DNA of 64,000 bases from Marthasterias glacialis (Eukaryota > Echinodermata > Asteroidea > Forcipulatida > Asteriidae). Positions 1 through 11,363 of this stretch are shown piece after piece. The stretch is taken from NCBI GenBank assembly GCA_911728455.2, contig OU452232.1, forward strand, positions 1,302,001-1,366,000, read 5' to 3'. The notes beneath the pieces are model-generated. The model worked only from the letters and a program-made list of their open reading frames with translations. It had not been told where the DNA came from and ran no database searches. The position numbers and the translations under genes were made by a program. Every line of letters begins with the position of its first letter. Position 1 is the stretch's first letter.

Positions 1-144
1 GTTCATATACTCAAACAGGGGATTCGCATAAGAATTTCAGTTTTCAAAGCCTTCATTTAGAATATAAGTCATCTAATGATCGACATCTGAGGGCCATTCT
101 AAACCTTTAAATCACTGAAAACCCTCATTAGCACTGGGGGTCTA

Positions 145-172
145 TACCCCCAACCCCAACCCCAACCCCAAC
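145..172. repeat. telomere-like (CCCCAA)n short tandem repeat
   Basis: About four copies of a CCCCAA hexamer on the + strand. It is a short internal simple repeat; the unit differs from the TTAGGG repeat expected at animal telomeres, so it is not evidence of a chromosome end. The surrounding bases 1-145 show nothing recognisable. Confidence 0.8.
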
Positions 173-245
173 ATGTTGGTGAGTCCCATGTCATTGTGCT
201 TTTACTTTCATTTGATGTCAGTTGGCAAAGTAGGCTCCCGCACCG

Positions 246-256
246 CCCCCCCCCCC

Positions 257-307
<51 letters not shown>
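246..307. repeat. poly-C then poly-A homopolymer tract
   Basis: A run of about 11 C followed by about 49 A. Any reading frame through it is an artefact (poly-Lys). The tract may be the tail of a retroposed element, but no body of such an element is recognisable upstream. Length here is likely unreliable in assembly. Confidence 0.9.
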
Positions 308-309
<2 letters not shown>

Positions 310-588
310 GGCTTCTCTACGCCTCTGCAGCTTTACGACTTTTGAATTATCAAATTTGCATTTCCTAGATTTTTTTTTTAATCTCTGCTTTCTTGTATTG
401 CTTTGTGTGTGTGCCTTTTATTCTGTTGAGTGACTGATTTTGAAGACTTTGTTTTTTCAATGCATTTTTAAAACCCTCTACAAAATGTATATCATTTCTT
501 ATTGTTGATGTTTTTGATTGTGTGTTTGTCCAAGCTGGGACCCATGAGAGACCATTGGTTGCCATTGATAGGGCCACCCAGTTGAAAT

Positions 589-617
<29 letters not shown>
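589..617. repeat. (CAAT)n microsatellite
   Basis: Roughly seven tandem copies of the tetranucleotide AATC. From 620 to 1000 there is only AT-rich sequence without recognisable genes. Confidence 0.85.
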
Positions 618-619
<2 letters not shown>

Positions 620-999
620 AGGCCTACAGTTCTATATTCACTACATGGTTCAGTACTTTCTTTGCATGACGTACCCAGCTGTATTAGTCATGGTTAAAAA
701 AATGACAATGTTGGAAAAAACTTTCACACTCATTTAAATTAAGTTTAACAATTGATAAAAATTCAGCTAACTTGGACCCACTGTACAGTGAATGTACCTG
801 CTATGTGAATCTAGCGGGAAATAACCTTGTTGAACTTTTTCTACCTAGCATTTTAAACTTAATAAGATAAAATATTTTCTCTCTTCATTTGAAAAATTGA
901 ATGGTTGTTTCTGTGTGTGAAGTATGTTGGCATTGCTCTGTTACATTTACTGTAAGCTGACTGTTAGATGGCGGATGGGAGATTGGTAGGAAAAAGTTT

Positions 1000-1370
1000 A
1001 AAAATCGCTATAACTCCCAAACAGTTTGGTCAATTGTAACCATATAACAAGGTATTGGTCAAAGGTCACCTAGAGGTCACGTAGGGGTCATTAGAGTGTT
1101 TTTTAGTGAAAATTACTAAATGCTTCTCAAACAGTTTTCCTCTGATCGAAGCCAAACTTTGTCAATATCATCCCTGGGCCATGCTTCATATGGGGTGCAC
1201 ACAGGATTGGGTCAAAGGTCACATAGATGTTAGTAGAGTTTATTTGCTGATGTCTCGTGCCCAGCCTGAAAATTGCTACAACTTCCAAATGCTGTAATCA
1301 ATTGTAACCAAACTTGGAAGGACAACTGATTAGGTCAAAGGTCACCTACATGTCATGTAGGGGTCATTTA
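1000..1370 (+). repeat. three diverged ~130-bp repeat units with GGTCAAAGGTCA motifs
   Basis: Three related units begin near 1000, 1109 and 1268. Each has a version of 'aaaatygctayaactcccaaa', a middle 'caattgtaacc', and then a hexamer pair GGTCA-A-AGGTCA followed by 'GGGTCATT'. The units are too diverged and stop-ridden to code. They look like a partly decayed tandem or transposon-derived repeat. The repeated AGGTCA half-sites are described under findings. Confidence 0.7.
1056..1344 (+). promoter_or_regulatory. three DR1-like nuclear-receptor half-site pairs
   Basis: DR1 arrangements (two AGGTCA-like hexamers spaced by one base) lie at 1056-1068 (TGGTCA-A-AGGTCA), 1209-1221 (GGGTCA-A-AGGTCA) and 1332-1344 (AGGTCA-A-AGGTCA, a perfect consensus). 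DR1 is the known binding site type of HNF4 and RXR/COUP-TF family receptors. The matches are seen directly. Function is inference, since the motif sits inside a repeat and may simply be part of its sequence. Confidence 0.35.
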
Positions 1371-2300
1371 ATTAAAATAAGAAAAAGTGGTCTTTTTCTA
1401 CATCATCCTGCCCAATTCAGTCCAATTTTGTCACATGCATCTTGACCACAGCCTCATGATGTAGGCGTAGTAGGGTGTGGGCTGATAGCTGTGCTTTGTG
1501 AAGCACAAACATTGTGTTCTTCGGAGAGCATTTGAAAAACCAAAGTAAAGATTGCAGACGATGTATACTGTACATGATCCAATGAAGTTTCAATGTTCAA
1601 TCCAGTTCATTGTTCACCAGTTATAATGTTTTCTTCATCAACTGCACTCATAGAGTTGTTAGCAAGTACAAGCTTATTGATAACAACCCAGACAACAATG
1701 CTACCTACCCCGCTTGACCTTTGACACTCAGGTTCAGTGTCAACACACAGTAAAGTACAGAGTCCATTCACTTTGTACAGTATTGATCAAGCAACTGGGG
1801 ACATGTTGTACATTGTTGCTTTGTATGATGTATTTGGCAAGAGTGCTGCGTTCCACAAGGAAATAAGACTCCATTTTGTGTTGAATAAAACAAGGGATAG
1901 TCCTGACAGTACTACAGACGTATAGTGAAGTAGACAGTGGTTAACAGTGCTGAGGTGAGTACAGATCATAAACTAGCTGATTCAACTTAGCTTAATACTC
2001 TAGATTGAGAGGCCTAAATGTAGTATGATTGATATTTGTGCACAGTTTCATGAACTGCAGTTTTGTTAATGATGAAATAGGTGATTCAACAGGAACTGGT
2101 TTTTTGTTTTTATTGTTATTTCACTTGATGTAGACTGTAAACAAACACATCAATTTTATTTCATTAATCATTTTCAGTCAAAATATCAATTATCTCATTT
2201 TATTGCTTGACAATAGCACACTATAAATACAAGGAAAAGGTGTGTACCTGTCATGCCTGCACAGGGGAACATGTACATGAATGATGCAGTCGTCAGAAGT
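1371..2300. other. no gene recognised
   Basis: AT-rich sequence. A 62-residue open frame at 1737-1925 has a vaguely cadherin-like string (YSIDQATGD) but no second supporting motif and no clear splice sites, so it is not called as an exon. Confidence 0.5.
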
Positions 2301-2570
2301 TGATCAAATTCTAACAGCTTAAATGTACAATCTAAGATGTACACTGCCGTCTCACAAAGCTAGGTCATAAAGCTAAGTCAACATTCTGCAGGAGTGACAT
2401 TGCTGCCGATTTTGGAGCCCCATGTGCAATGATGAGCCCTGGTTGAGGATTTTCAAATATTCAAATTGATAGAAAAACTTGATATAATTTGAACCCTCAA
2501 TACAGGCAAAAAACACAAAATTCAATAAGGCTGCTGGATATGGTACAGGAACCATATACTATTAAATTCT
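2300..2570 (+). repeat. dispersed repeat, copy 1 (related copy at 5340-5575)
   Basis: The stretch from 'acactgccgtctcacaaag' through 'gctggatatggta' recurs at 5340-5575 with about 80% identity by eye and a small indel. Its 3' half also resembles the interior of the piggyBac-like MITEs near 9.1 kb and 10.9 kb ('aaaacttgatataatttga'). That suggests these are truncated relatives of the same mobile family. No coding potential is seen. Confidence 0.6.
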
Positions 2571-2649
2571 AGGAAATGAATTTTTTTCCAGTTTAAACTA
2601 TAAAGTATGCCGATATAAGTATTGCTGTTTCAAACAATATTGTGTAATT

Positions 2650-3430
2650 TTCCCTTTTATCTTTTTTTGAGAGAGAGATTCATCAAAAGGGGTCGCTAAA
2701 AAGCAACACTTTTTAAAGTACCAAAGCAAGCAAACTTTTAAAGTTTTTTGTAGGGGTGACATCTTTATTAAAGGAGCTGTATAAATAATGTTTAAGTTCA
2801 CAACAAGTATTGTTTCCATTAGAAAATGGAGCCTGAAACATGCTGGGTTGAGGGGGTTGGGGGTAGGGGGTTAGTCAATGCTACGCATTAACTAGGATTA
2901 ATTCAAAGGCTTATGATTCACTCTTATGATTTGAAAAAGACACCAGACTCTTGATAAGTGTTCCTTTTGGGTATATAGTTAATTGGAACTGAAGTAAAAC
3001 CTTACACTTCACTTAAAAACAAAAGAGGCCACCATAACAAACAATTTCATATACATTTGTACCAATTGCAAGCAATAAAGTTGTGTTTTTGAAGGGTGAC
3101 ATGCTTAAAGGGGCTGTTGGGTTCTGTGAAAATAATGCTTAAATAGTTGGAGTCTGTAAACATGATGCTTTATAAAGTTGACAAGTACTGTTTCTATTTT
3201 GTTTTTATGCCACTTAGATAAAATCAGAAAACGGAATGCTAGAAAAGTTAGGGAGGGGGTAAACAAACCAAAATATTGCAAAACAAAATGCTGCTAATCC
3301 ATTAGAAGTAAGTAATAGGCCTGCAACACGCTCTTAAGATATGAGAAAGGCCACAGATTCATATAAAAGTATTCCTTTTTTGTGTATTATTACTTCAAAC
3401 TAAAGGAAAACCTCAAATTTCACTTTTCCG
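2650..3430 (+). repeat. two diverged ~400-bp tandem units
   Basis: The block at about 2730-3010 ('ggggtgacat', 'ataatgtttaa', 'aagtattgtttccatt', 'agtgttccttttgggtat') recurs in the same order at about 3095-3425 ('agggtgacat', 'ataatgcttaaa', 'aagtactgtttctatt', 'agtattccttttttgtgt'). This is a tandem duplication that has since diverged by substitutions and small indels. Confidence 0.6.
2845..2870 (+). other. G-quadruplex candidate
   Basis: Four G-runs (2845-2847, 2852-2856, 2859-2863, 2866-2870) are separated by loops of 2-4 bases, which fits the standard G3+N1-7 intramolecular quadruplex pattern on the + strand. No gene is close enough to assign a role. Confidence 0.6.
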
Positions 3431-3707
3431 TTTGGGGGGGGGGGAATTACAATTTTTGATGCAGTACTGCCTAAAAGGGATACAATCCCCCAAACTTTTC
3501 TTACTGGATATGGAAAGACTAATCTAGGCTCTAAGCAAATCCAAAAGGAACTATTTCTGAGACAAAACAAAGGTAAAAATAAACATTTTGCAAGTTCTAA
3601 AATCATGCTTTTCGGCATGTTCTAAAAGTATCACAAGGGTCACATTTAAAAGATTTTTTTTTAAACTGATGTAATGGGGCGGGACTTTGATGGTTCTTTA
3701 TACAATC

Positions 3708-4972
3708 TGGGAAGGAGATATTGAGGACACAGCAGTTTGAATCGATGTTGTAATAACACTTATGTTTAATTAAAAACAAACAAAAATAATCATTAAGAAA
3801 CTAAATTAAGCCTACATGATATTTTGGCTAAACTATACTGTAATAAGTCATTTCCTAAACTTTCCCTCTACTCAAATTACATGAATAATAAAAACAAAAA
3901 TAAAGTCCATAATGAAAAACAGACGAAACAGTAGGAACTGGCCAAATCTTGGATAAGATAAGACTTAGGTTAGAGAACAAAACATTGAACAATAGAAAAT
4001 AAAAAACATCTGTACATTTGATTACTCTTACTCTCCTTACTTGATCTTAGAAAAAGCAAACTAATAGTTTCCTTTAGGCTCATAGACCAGCCAGTCTATT
4101 ACAAAGTCCTAACTCTGCTAAAGTTACACAAACAAATAAACTTAACAGCTATGGACTTTCCCATCCCTGTCCCAGACACAAGTCACTTAAATAAGTCTTC
4201 AGAGAATAAAGAAAAATAAAACAACCCACATAGACAGGGTCACTCCAGCTAAGGTCCAGAAAATTAGCATAAACAAGTAAAAATCAAAGTAACCACTTTC
4301 TATCCTGGCACTTCCCTCTGATACTATCAAAGTACACAATTACCATAAGAGATGTAACTGCAAGCTACCCCAGTCACCAGAACTCTCTGTTGTATTGGGA
4401 GGCAATAAAGTTAATGACTTAAACACAAGGCCAATGAAAGTGCCACCCAAGGTCCACTGTCTTAACCAACATGGGTGTCCTGTGCCTACACATAGAATAC
4501 TAATGGAATTACACAACTGGCTTGAGAAACTAAAACTAAAGTAAGTTTTCTTCTTTGAAATATACAATAACCCAAAATAAAGAAAAGCAAAATTAACTCA
4601 AAACTAAATCCATGAAGTATGAACTTAAAAAGACCATAGCTAACTAGCCATGAAGGCCTTAAGTTAAAGAAGCATTCTAGCAACAAACTTTCACTTAAAT
4701 CCAGACTAATACCAAGTTCAGACCAGTGTAAACATCTTACACTGTGGAGAGATATCTATAATCTCAAACTTTCCTCATATTTAAACTATGCAAAACTGAC
4801 TGGTTTACTTAAACTGAAGTTAAACAAAACAACCAAATAATTCCTTACAATTTCTGCTACTATTTGTATGTAAAATCTTTGAATCAAATGTAAAAAATAA
4901 AGGAACTTTTCCTACCTGGGAAGGAGATATTGAGGACACAGCAGTTTGAATCGATGTTGTAATAGCACTAAA
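3708..4972 (+). repeat. ~55-bp direct repeats flanking a 1.15-kb A-rich block
   Basis: The sequence starting 'ctgggaaggagatattgagg' and ending 'gaatcgatgttgtaat' occurs at 3708-3762 and again at 4916-4971 with one or two differences. The interior is A-rich on the + strand and has no recognisable ORF. The arrangement could be a short terminal-direct-repeat element, a tandem duplication of a longer unit that has diverged, or two copies of a dispersed repeat. Confidence 0.6.
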
Positions 4973-5339
4973 GCATGCTGGCCAACACCAACCCTAACTA
5001 CTGCATCCTCAAGACTCGGATTAGTCTACCTTCCAGTAGGGGTGTCAAAACTATTGGACAACTTAGTGAAGGAGACCTGTTGAATAATTTAGTGATGTGA
5101 AAAAAAGACAAAAGGGGGGAATATCTGGTACTAAATGAGGGGCCTCATTTACACTGAAGTAGGGTCAAGGTTGTTTCTTTGTGATGATATAATTGGTTTT
5201 GTGACATAATGTTGCATTTTGGTTTGGTGGCGTTTGAAAAATAAGCTAAAAAACAGTTTTTGAGACTCTCAAATTGGCCAGAAATGCCCAAAACATGAAA
5301 TAACCTGTTACCATGGCAACGGGCCTTTGGGAAATCAAA

Positions 5340-5575
5340 GATGTGCACTGCTGTCTCACAAAGCTAGGTCATCAAGCTAAGTCAACATTCTGCATGAATG
5401 ACATTGCTGAGCCCTGGTGGATGATTCTATATTGTTTCGTAGCCTGAAAACTTGAAAATTAACCCTTTTAAAACATTCAGATTGACTAGAAAAACTTTAT
5501 ATAGTTTGAACCTGCAATACAGGCAAAAACAAAATTCCATTTGGCCGCTGGATATGGTAGAGGAACTTAAAGATT
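5340..5575 (+). repeat. dispersed repeat, copy 2 (related copy at 2300-2570)
   Basis: Partner of the repeat at 2300-2570: it begins 'gcactgctgtctcacaaag' and ends 'ggccgctggatatggta'. It carries an extra ~50-bp insertion before the shared 3' part. Confidence 0.6.
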
Positions 5576-6980
5576 AAAGTATGCCAATATTAACCCATAA
5601 ATGCAAGTATGCTCAATATTTATATGAGGTTAAATAATTGAATTAGTGGTGAAACCCGCGCCCATAGAGGGGAAATATTCATGATGTTGATGAAGGCAAA
5701 TGTTGTTTGTCGGTGAGCAGAGATCTATATACAAGTGGATGTGATACATTATGCAAACTTATGTAACTCCATGTGCTTAGCTTCTTTGGACAAATCTCCT
5801 GATATTTGGCTTTTGTTATATGGAAAATGTCATCTAGGTGTATCGTTGCTGGTTGCAACACTTAGTACTAAAGATGGCTTCAGTCTGCACAGATTCCAAT
5901 CAGATCCAAACTAACGATGAATGTGGACGGATTCAATGAAACATACCAGAGCCTAATGGTCAGGAATGTGCATTGTCACTGTGTTTGCATTGTCATTCGG
6001 TGCCTTGATCTACGTCATGAAAGCGCGCCACCAGGCGATATCAAAACTGATTATACCAATTTTGAGGGATAAATTAAAAGGTAATAACTCATAACAACTC
6101 ATAAAACAATATGTAATTATATTAAGCCCCCAAAAAGTAATGTGAGAAAATAGCACTTCATGTGCCCTTTCACTATGTAGCTAGGATTGCCTGATAGTGA
6201 TAGTGAGAATGGTAGTAATGTACAATGTAGAAAACCATGATCAGTGGTCCTCTATTCAAGTAATTTTTAATTCTGTCAAGTTGTCATGACTTACAACCGG
6301 GCTCATAGGTGATTGACCTACAGAGTAGTATCAATGCTTTCCCTCATCACATCCACGTACATGCAACTGAATTTACCCTCACCACCTAGCCATCGCTAGG
6401 TCCAGAGCCTGAAGACAACCCAAAAGTCAGACCCTAGTTCCACTCTCTCTGCCTCCAATGTTTGTGTAGTACTTTTAATGGAGCAGAAACAAACTTTTTG
6501 ATTTATCTGTGATCCCAATGATCTTGGCGATTTTCTTGAAATCAGACAATCAGCTTAACTTTTACTTTTTAAGCAAGCGTCTTTTTCATTGTAAACTAAA
6601 ATCTGAATTCCCTGTGGTATAAGGAATGCTGGGTTTTGATAAATACAGCTTCACTATCGGCTTGATTGCCTGAATTTTTGCAGCATTTGGAAGTGTGACC
6701 CATGAAGAGCTATAATCACTAAGACTAAAAAGATTTGAATATACACACTAAATCCTCAGACAAAATTGTCCACCACAATGGTGAGTCCGATACACATGAG
6801 AGTAAGACATTTTCAAGACCTCCTTTGGATGTATGTTTTGTTCCGTTGCATTCCCTCAATAATGTGCAGTACATTTATCTTTTATTGTTTAGCAAAAGAT
6901 GTAAACTGAAAGTGGTTTGTGCAAACTGGATGCTGATTTTTTGTAATACAGTATCTTTGCTCTTTGATATTAATTTCCAG
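5576..6980. other. upstream region of the TRIM-NHL gene, no exon identified
   Basis: No convincing coding exon is seen. The sequence just before 6981 ('attaatttccag') is a good 3' splice site, so the TRIM gene must have at least one 5' untranslated exon upstream, possibly in this stretch. Its donor could not be singled out. Confidence 0.4.
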
Positions 6981-6983
6981 ATA

Positions 6984-8253
6984 ATGGCATCTTCTGACCC
7001 ATCAAAGGTTTCAGCTCTAGAGAAAATCAGAAAGGATCATCTGGAGTGCAGTATTTGCCAAGAAGAATACACAAAACCCAAACTACTGGACTGTCTTCAC
7101 AGCTTCTGTGAACACTGCATACTTAAATATCACTCTTCCAATGTTAAGAATGCTAAGATGATTAGTTGTCCACTGTGTCGTCAGGAGACACAACTTCCTG
7201 AGAAGGGTGTTCAAGATCTCAAGACTAACATCATTCTAACTGGTCTTGCACTTCAAGTAAAGCAACTCAGCTCATCAGAAAACACCAAGTTGATCTGTAA
7301 ACTATGCGAGGAGGAAAACGAGTCGACTCATTTCTGTTTTGACTGCCCCATGATCATCTGTGCAAACTGCTATAAAATGCACCAGAAAATTCCAGCATCA
7401 TCGAGCCACACAGTAGCTACATTTAAAGATATTCTTGATGGGAAGATTGCAATGAAAAAGAAGATACAGAAACGTCATCCAGAATGCCAGACCCATGAAG
7501 GTGAAGTGATGAGGTTTTATTGTACAACATGTGATGTGATGATTTGTAGAGATTGCACTGTCATAGATCACCGTAATCCACCACATGAGTATATTGACTG
7601 CAACCAAGCCTCATCCACATATAAACAGTCATTGGCTCAACTCATGACTCCCCTTGAAGAAATCCTGAAGAAACTTGAACAATCTCAAGCAACTGTCTCA
7701 ACACTGAAAGACAACCTAGACATTGCAGTTGAGAGAACCATGGCAGAGGTGAAGAACAGAGCTGATGAGATCAGGGCTGAGGTAACAGCTCAAGAGAGTC
7801 GCATCATGAATGAAATAAAAACCATCCACAAAGATCGGAACAAGAAATTGAAGGAATATGAGCAAACATTGAGTGTAAACTCACAGCAAATACAGCAATC
7901 ACTGCAGAAAGCCAAAGATGTCAGCAAGAATTCCTCAGCTCCTGACTTCCTTGCACTCTATCCTACTATCAGTAAGGACTTGAAATTACTCAGAGGTCAA
8001 AATCAACCCAAGATAGATTCTACCCTTTCCCATCTGAGATTCAATCCAGGGGTTTGTGACATCACTCTGGGTAATCTCAATGGACTAAGGTGGGGGGAGC
8101 TGTGTTTGGAGTTTAATGATGATTTCAGCGGGGCTTCGGGTATTGATGCTTCTCTACCTGGGGATGAGGTGGCAGTGGCAGACTACTATAATCAGAGAGT
8201 GGTAATCTATGACACTAAGGGACACAAGAAGAAAACTATCCAATCATCAGACA
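6984..8253 (+). CDS. TRIM-NHL protein, coding exon 1 (RING, two B-boxes, coiled coil, start of NHL)
   Basis: Tripartite-motif protein, probably a cytoplasmic RING-type E3 ubiquitin ligase of the TRIM2/3/TRIM71-like group. The frame stays open upstream of 6984, but a splice acceptor ends at 6980 and the first ATG after it is at 6984, so this start is preferred. The RING is C3HC4: Cys22, Cys25, Cys37, His39, Cys42, Cys45, Cys62, Cys65. B-box 1 starts at Cys105 (CKLCEE..HFCFDC). B-box 2 runs from Cys168 (CQTHEGEVMRFYCTTC) to about 207. A Glu/Lys/Gln-rich coiled coil follows (about 215-320). The exon ends in the first NHL-type blade (AVADYYNQRVVIYD) at a GTAAGT donor. The codon split after base 1 continues in frame at 9674. 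No disrupting mutation is seen. The protein with exon 2 is 627 residues, normal for the family. RING function is family knowledge, not tested here. Confidence 0.93.
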
Positions 8254-9673
8254 GTAAGTTCCTTACAATGTCATTGATTTAGAGGTATAGTACTTTGTGC
8301 AAAGTTCTAACGGTGTAAAAATAAGATTTGATTTGTTATCAGTGTGACAGTCAAAGTGTATTTCATGAGAATAATTAGCTATTCTTGTCCAATACTGTAA
8401 TCAAACCAGAGATTTTATCAAACAATATTTTTATGTCATCAACTGAAATCACTAACTGAAAATGATATCTACATGTATATCAGACATGATTGCAATAGAT
8501 AAAAGGAATAGTCAAAGTGCATGTCATGAAAATGATTGATTATTGCTATTCCATTGTATTTAACCCTATCAGGACCGGGGTTTTTTTTTGGTTGTATGGG
8601 GACCGGGGAGGGGCACATAGTGCCCCCCCTCCGTATTTTCCAAAGTGTTTGACCGATCTTGATGAAACTTGCCACAAATGTTCATTTCAACGAGTTGTAC
8701 ATGATGACGTCACAAAATTCCAAAAAATTGTCACTAGAGGGCGTTTTTGACTGTTTTTTGCCCAAATCGTGTTTTTGCCATAACTTCTGTAATTTTTGGC
8801 CGAATGTTTTGAAACCTGGCAAACTTGTACATTTTAACAAGATAAATATAATTTGAACCTAATTTAGTCACTGGAGTTATCTTTAGGGGGCAAAATAATT
8901 CATTAATTTATCCCATTTTCGGGAAAAAAAATGTTTTTTTGCATTTTTTTCTCTTAATAATCAAAATGGCCGCCGCCAAGGGCCCAGGGAGAAATGATAG
9001 GGCTTGATTGACAAATCTGAACATTTTTTGGGTCTGAAAAGTAATAAGTTAGCAGGTTGAAAATATTCCATCGCTAAAAAACTTGATATAATTTGACCCC
9101 CTAATTACAGGCTGAAAACACAAAATCCAAGATGGCCGCCAAAAATGGCAGCCATTTTAAATTCCAGAAAACCATTTCAGACTATCAAGTGACTCACCAC
9201 TATCACTTTTCTGGCAAAAAAACATAAAATAAGTGGAAATTATGTCCAAAAAGTTTTAAAAATCACTAAAAAACAGTAAAATCGTGTGACCCAAGGTCAA
9301 ACAAATGGTTGCCATGGCAACAGATAAACCCGGTATCAATTATTTTTTGCCAATATGATCTTAGATATATTTTAGGAAAAGTCAGATAATTTCCCGGTGA
9401 TCAGACTAAGCGTTCAAAAGTTATGGGGAAAAAATTGATGGGGGGGCACATTGTGCCCCCCCCCCCCCCCCCCCCGTCCTGATAGGGTTAAAACAAGTGA
9501 AATATTAAATAAACAAAGTAAAAAGGCCTTTAATGACCTGTGAAAAAATTAATTTAAGAATAATTCCTTTTTATTTTTTGTAAAAGGCAACTTAAACTGG
9601 TCATAGGTATTAATTTGAATGTGAATGATCATTGTATTGAGTTATATCCATTTGCTCAATGTTTGTTTTCCAG
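8254..9673 (+). other. intron of the TRIM-NHL gene
   Basis: Begins GTAAGT and ends with a pyrimidine tract and CAG ('gtttgttttccag'). It is mostly filled by the piggyBac-like MITE at 8564-9487. Splicing it out joins ...SSD-N-TLAVAAFQ in frame, which restores an NHL blade. Confidence 0.9.
8564..9487 (+). mobile_element. piggyBac-like MITE, copy 1 (924 bp, TTAA target site)
   Basis: Terminal inverted repeats CCCTATCAGGAC (8564-8575) and GTCCTGATAGGG (9476-9487) are flanked on both sides by TTAA (8560-8563 and 9488-9491). TTAA target duplication with CCC..GGG ends is the hallmark of the piggyBac superfamily. Subterminal GGGGCACA-TA/TT-GTGCCCCC palindromes occur near both ends. There is no transposase ORF, so the element is non-autonomous. 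The 3' end contains a long poly-C tract (about 9455-9475). Confidence 0.85.
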
Positions 9674-10287
9674 ATACATTGGCTGTTGCAGCATTCCAGA
9701 ATCAGTTAGTGGTTGTAGATGGAACCAACTCTGTCAAGATGTACAATAAGAATGGCACAAAGGGATTGGATTTCCACACAGTGCCTCATAGTGCAGTGGG
9801 CAAGACAGCAGTAAACCTCCGCAGTGTAGCAGTCATGAAGGATACAATCATTGTGGGTGATGTGAATAGGTCAGTTATAACTAAACACAGCTCCAGTGAT
9901 GGTTCACTCATAGACACTGTTTCAGTTAAGACTAAACCTTACTACTTGGCCATTGACAGCAAGGATAGAGTTGTAGTCAGTGGTGGGAACCAACAACAAG
10001 TGGACATTGTTGATGACAATGGTGCTACACTAATCACCATCAAACCAACCATCAATGGTCAGCAAGTTAAATACTGCAATGGTGTATGCTGTGACAGCTC
10101 AGCTATCTACATTGCAGTGTGCAATGGGTTCAAAACTGGTCATATTCATCAGTATGACACCGAGGGTAGATTTCTCAGCTGTATTGCTCAGGGTCTGTAC
10201 TGCCCATATGGAATCTCATTGACATCAGATGGGCAGCAGCTGGCAGTGGCAGACCTCACATCAGTGAAGATTTATAACAAGGTGTAA
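9674..10287 (+). CDS. TRIM-NHL protein, coding exon 2 (NHL beta-propeller)
   Basis: Terminal coding exon of the TRIM gene. It completes the split codon (A|AT) and encodes 203 further residues to the TAA at 10285-10287. Repeating blade signatures are visible: 'VAAFQNQLVVVDG', 'RSVAVMKDTIIVGDVN', 'YLAIDSKDRVVVSGG', 'GVCCDSSAIYIAVCNG' and 'YGISLTSDGQQLAVAD'. Each has the hydrophobic strand plus Gly/Asp turn of NHL or NHL-like propellers, which in this family bind RNA or protein substrates. Paralogous TRIM-NHL genes are expanded in echinoderms and amphioxus (general knowledge), so a one-to-one vertebrate orthologue should not be assumed. Confidence 0.92.
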
Positions 10288-10584
10288 TGTTATCCAATAA
10301 TTAGGATACTGGTCAAATATTGTCTTGTCAAGATACAAATGCTACAAGTACATGTACAACATGTACATTGACATGAAATGACCACAATGTGTCAATACTT
10401 CTCAATAGAATTCAATTCCCAAAAGATGTGTGTTATTCATTCTTTCATTCAAGCCTTAATCTAATCAGTTTCAATTTTATGTAAAAAACTCACTGTAAGT
10501 TCAATTGTCCAATAATTTCAGTAAAAGAAACAATATTTTTGTATCAAACCTAAATGTAATTAACATTATATTTACATGTATTAA

Positions 10585-11359
10585 CCCTATCATTAGTCAC
10601 CACAAAATTAGCCCACTTTTTCCCAATATTATATCTAGGATGAAATTTGGCAAAAAATAACTGATACTAGGGGTTAGCTGTTGCCATAGCAACCATTTGT
10701 TTGACCTTTGGTCACACATTTTACTGTTTTATAGTGAATTTTGTATCTTTCTGAACATAATTTCCACTTACTTTTTATTTCTTTGCCAGAAAAGTGATGA
10801 GTCTAGTAATAGTCTGTAATGGTTTTGGGAATTCAAAATGGCTGCCATTCTTGGCGGCCATCTTTGATTTTGTGTTTTCAGCCTGTAATTAGGGGTCAAA
10901 TTATATCAAGTTTTTTAACAATATAATTTTTTTAACTTGTTAATTTCTTATTTTTCAGACCCCAAAATATTTAGATTTGTCAAGCAAGCCTTATTATTTC
11001 TCCCTGGGCCCTTGGCGGTAGCCATTTTGGTATTTAAGTGAAAAACACAAAAAAAAATTGTGTAATTAACAGATTATAACGCACCCAAAGGTAACTAAAT
11101 TAGGTTCGAAAAATATTGATAATATTGATCTTGTAAAAATGTATAAATTTGCCAAATACAAAGGTTATAGGGAAAACACAGTTTTGACCAAAAATGGGCA
11201 AAAAACAGTCAAAAACGCTTTCTAGTGATGATTTTTTGAAATTTTGTGGCGTCATCATGTAGGACTTGGTGAAATGAATATTTGTGGCAAGTTTCATCAA
11301 AACCGGTTGATTACTTTGGAAAATATGGAGGGGGGGCAAAAAACCCTGTCTTGATAGGG
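10585..11359 (-). mobile_element. piggyBac-like MITE, copy 2 (775 bp, inverted relative to copy 1)
   Basis: It begins CCCTATCA at 10585 and ends TTGATAGGG at 11359, with TTAA on both sides (10581-10584 and 11360-11363). Its interior matches the reverse complement of copy 1 throughout, for example 'ttgccatagcaaccatttg' against 'caaatggttgccatggcaa'. It is about 150 bp shorter and clearly older, with many substitutions and one degraded terminal repeat. It lies just 3' of the TRIM stop codon and probably within or next to its 3' UTR. Confidence 0.8.
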
Positions 11360-11363
11360 TTAA

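Noticed and set aside
145..172. Telomere end
   Set aside because: Only four hexamers of CCCCAA, internal to unique sequence, and not the animal TTAGGG unit.
1737..1925. 62-residue frame with cadherin-like YSIDQATGD
   Set aside because: A single short match without calcium-binding motifs (DXD, LDRE) or splice sites.
6735..6983. N-terminal extension of the TRIM frame
   Set aside because: It opens at a TTG rather than an ATG, has no domain, and a splice acceptor ends at 6980 just before a good ATG; it is intronic read-through.
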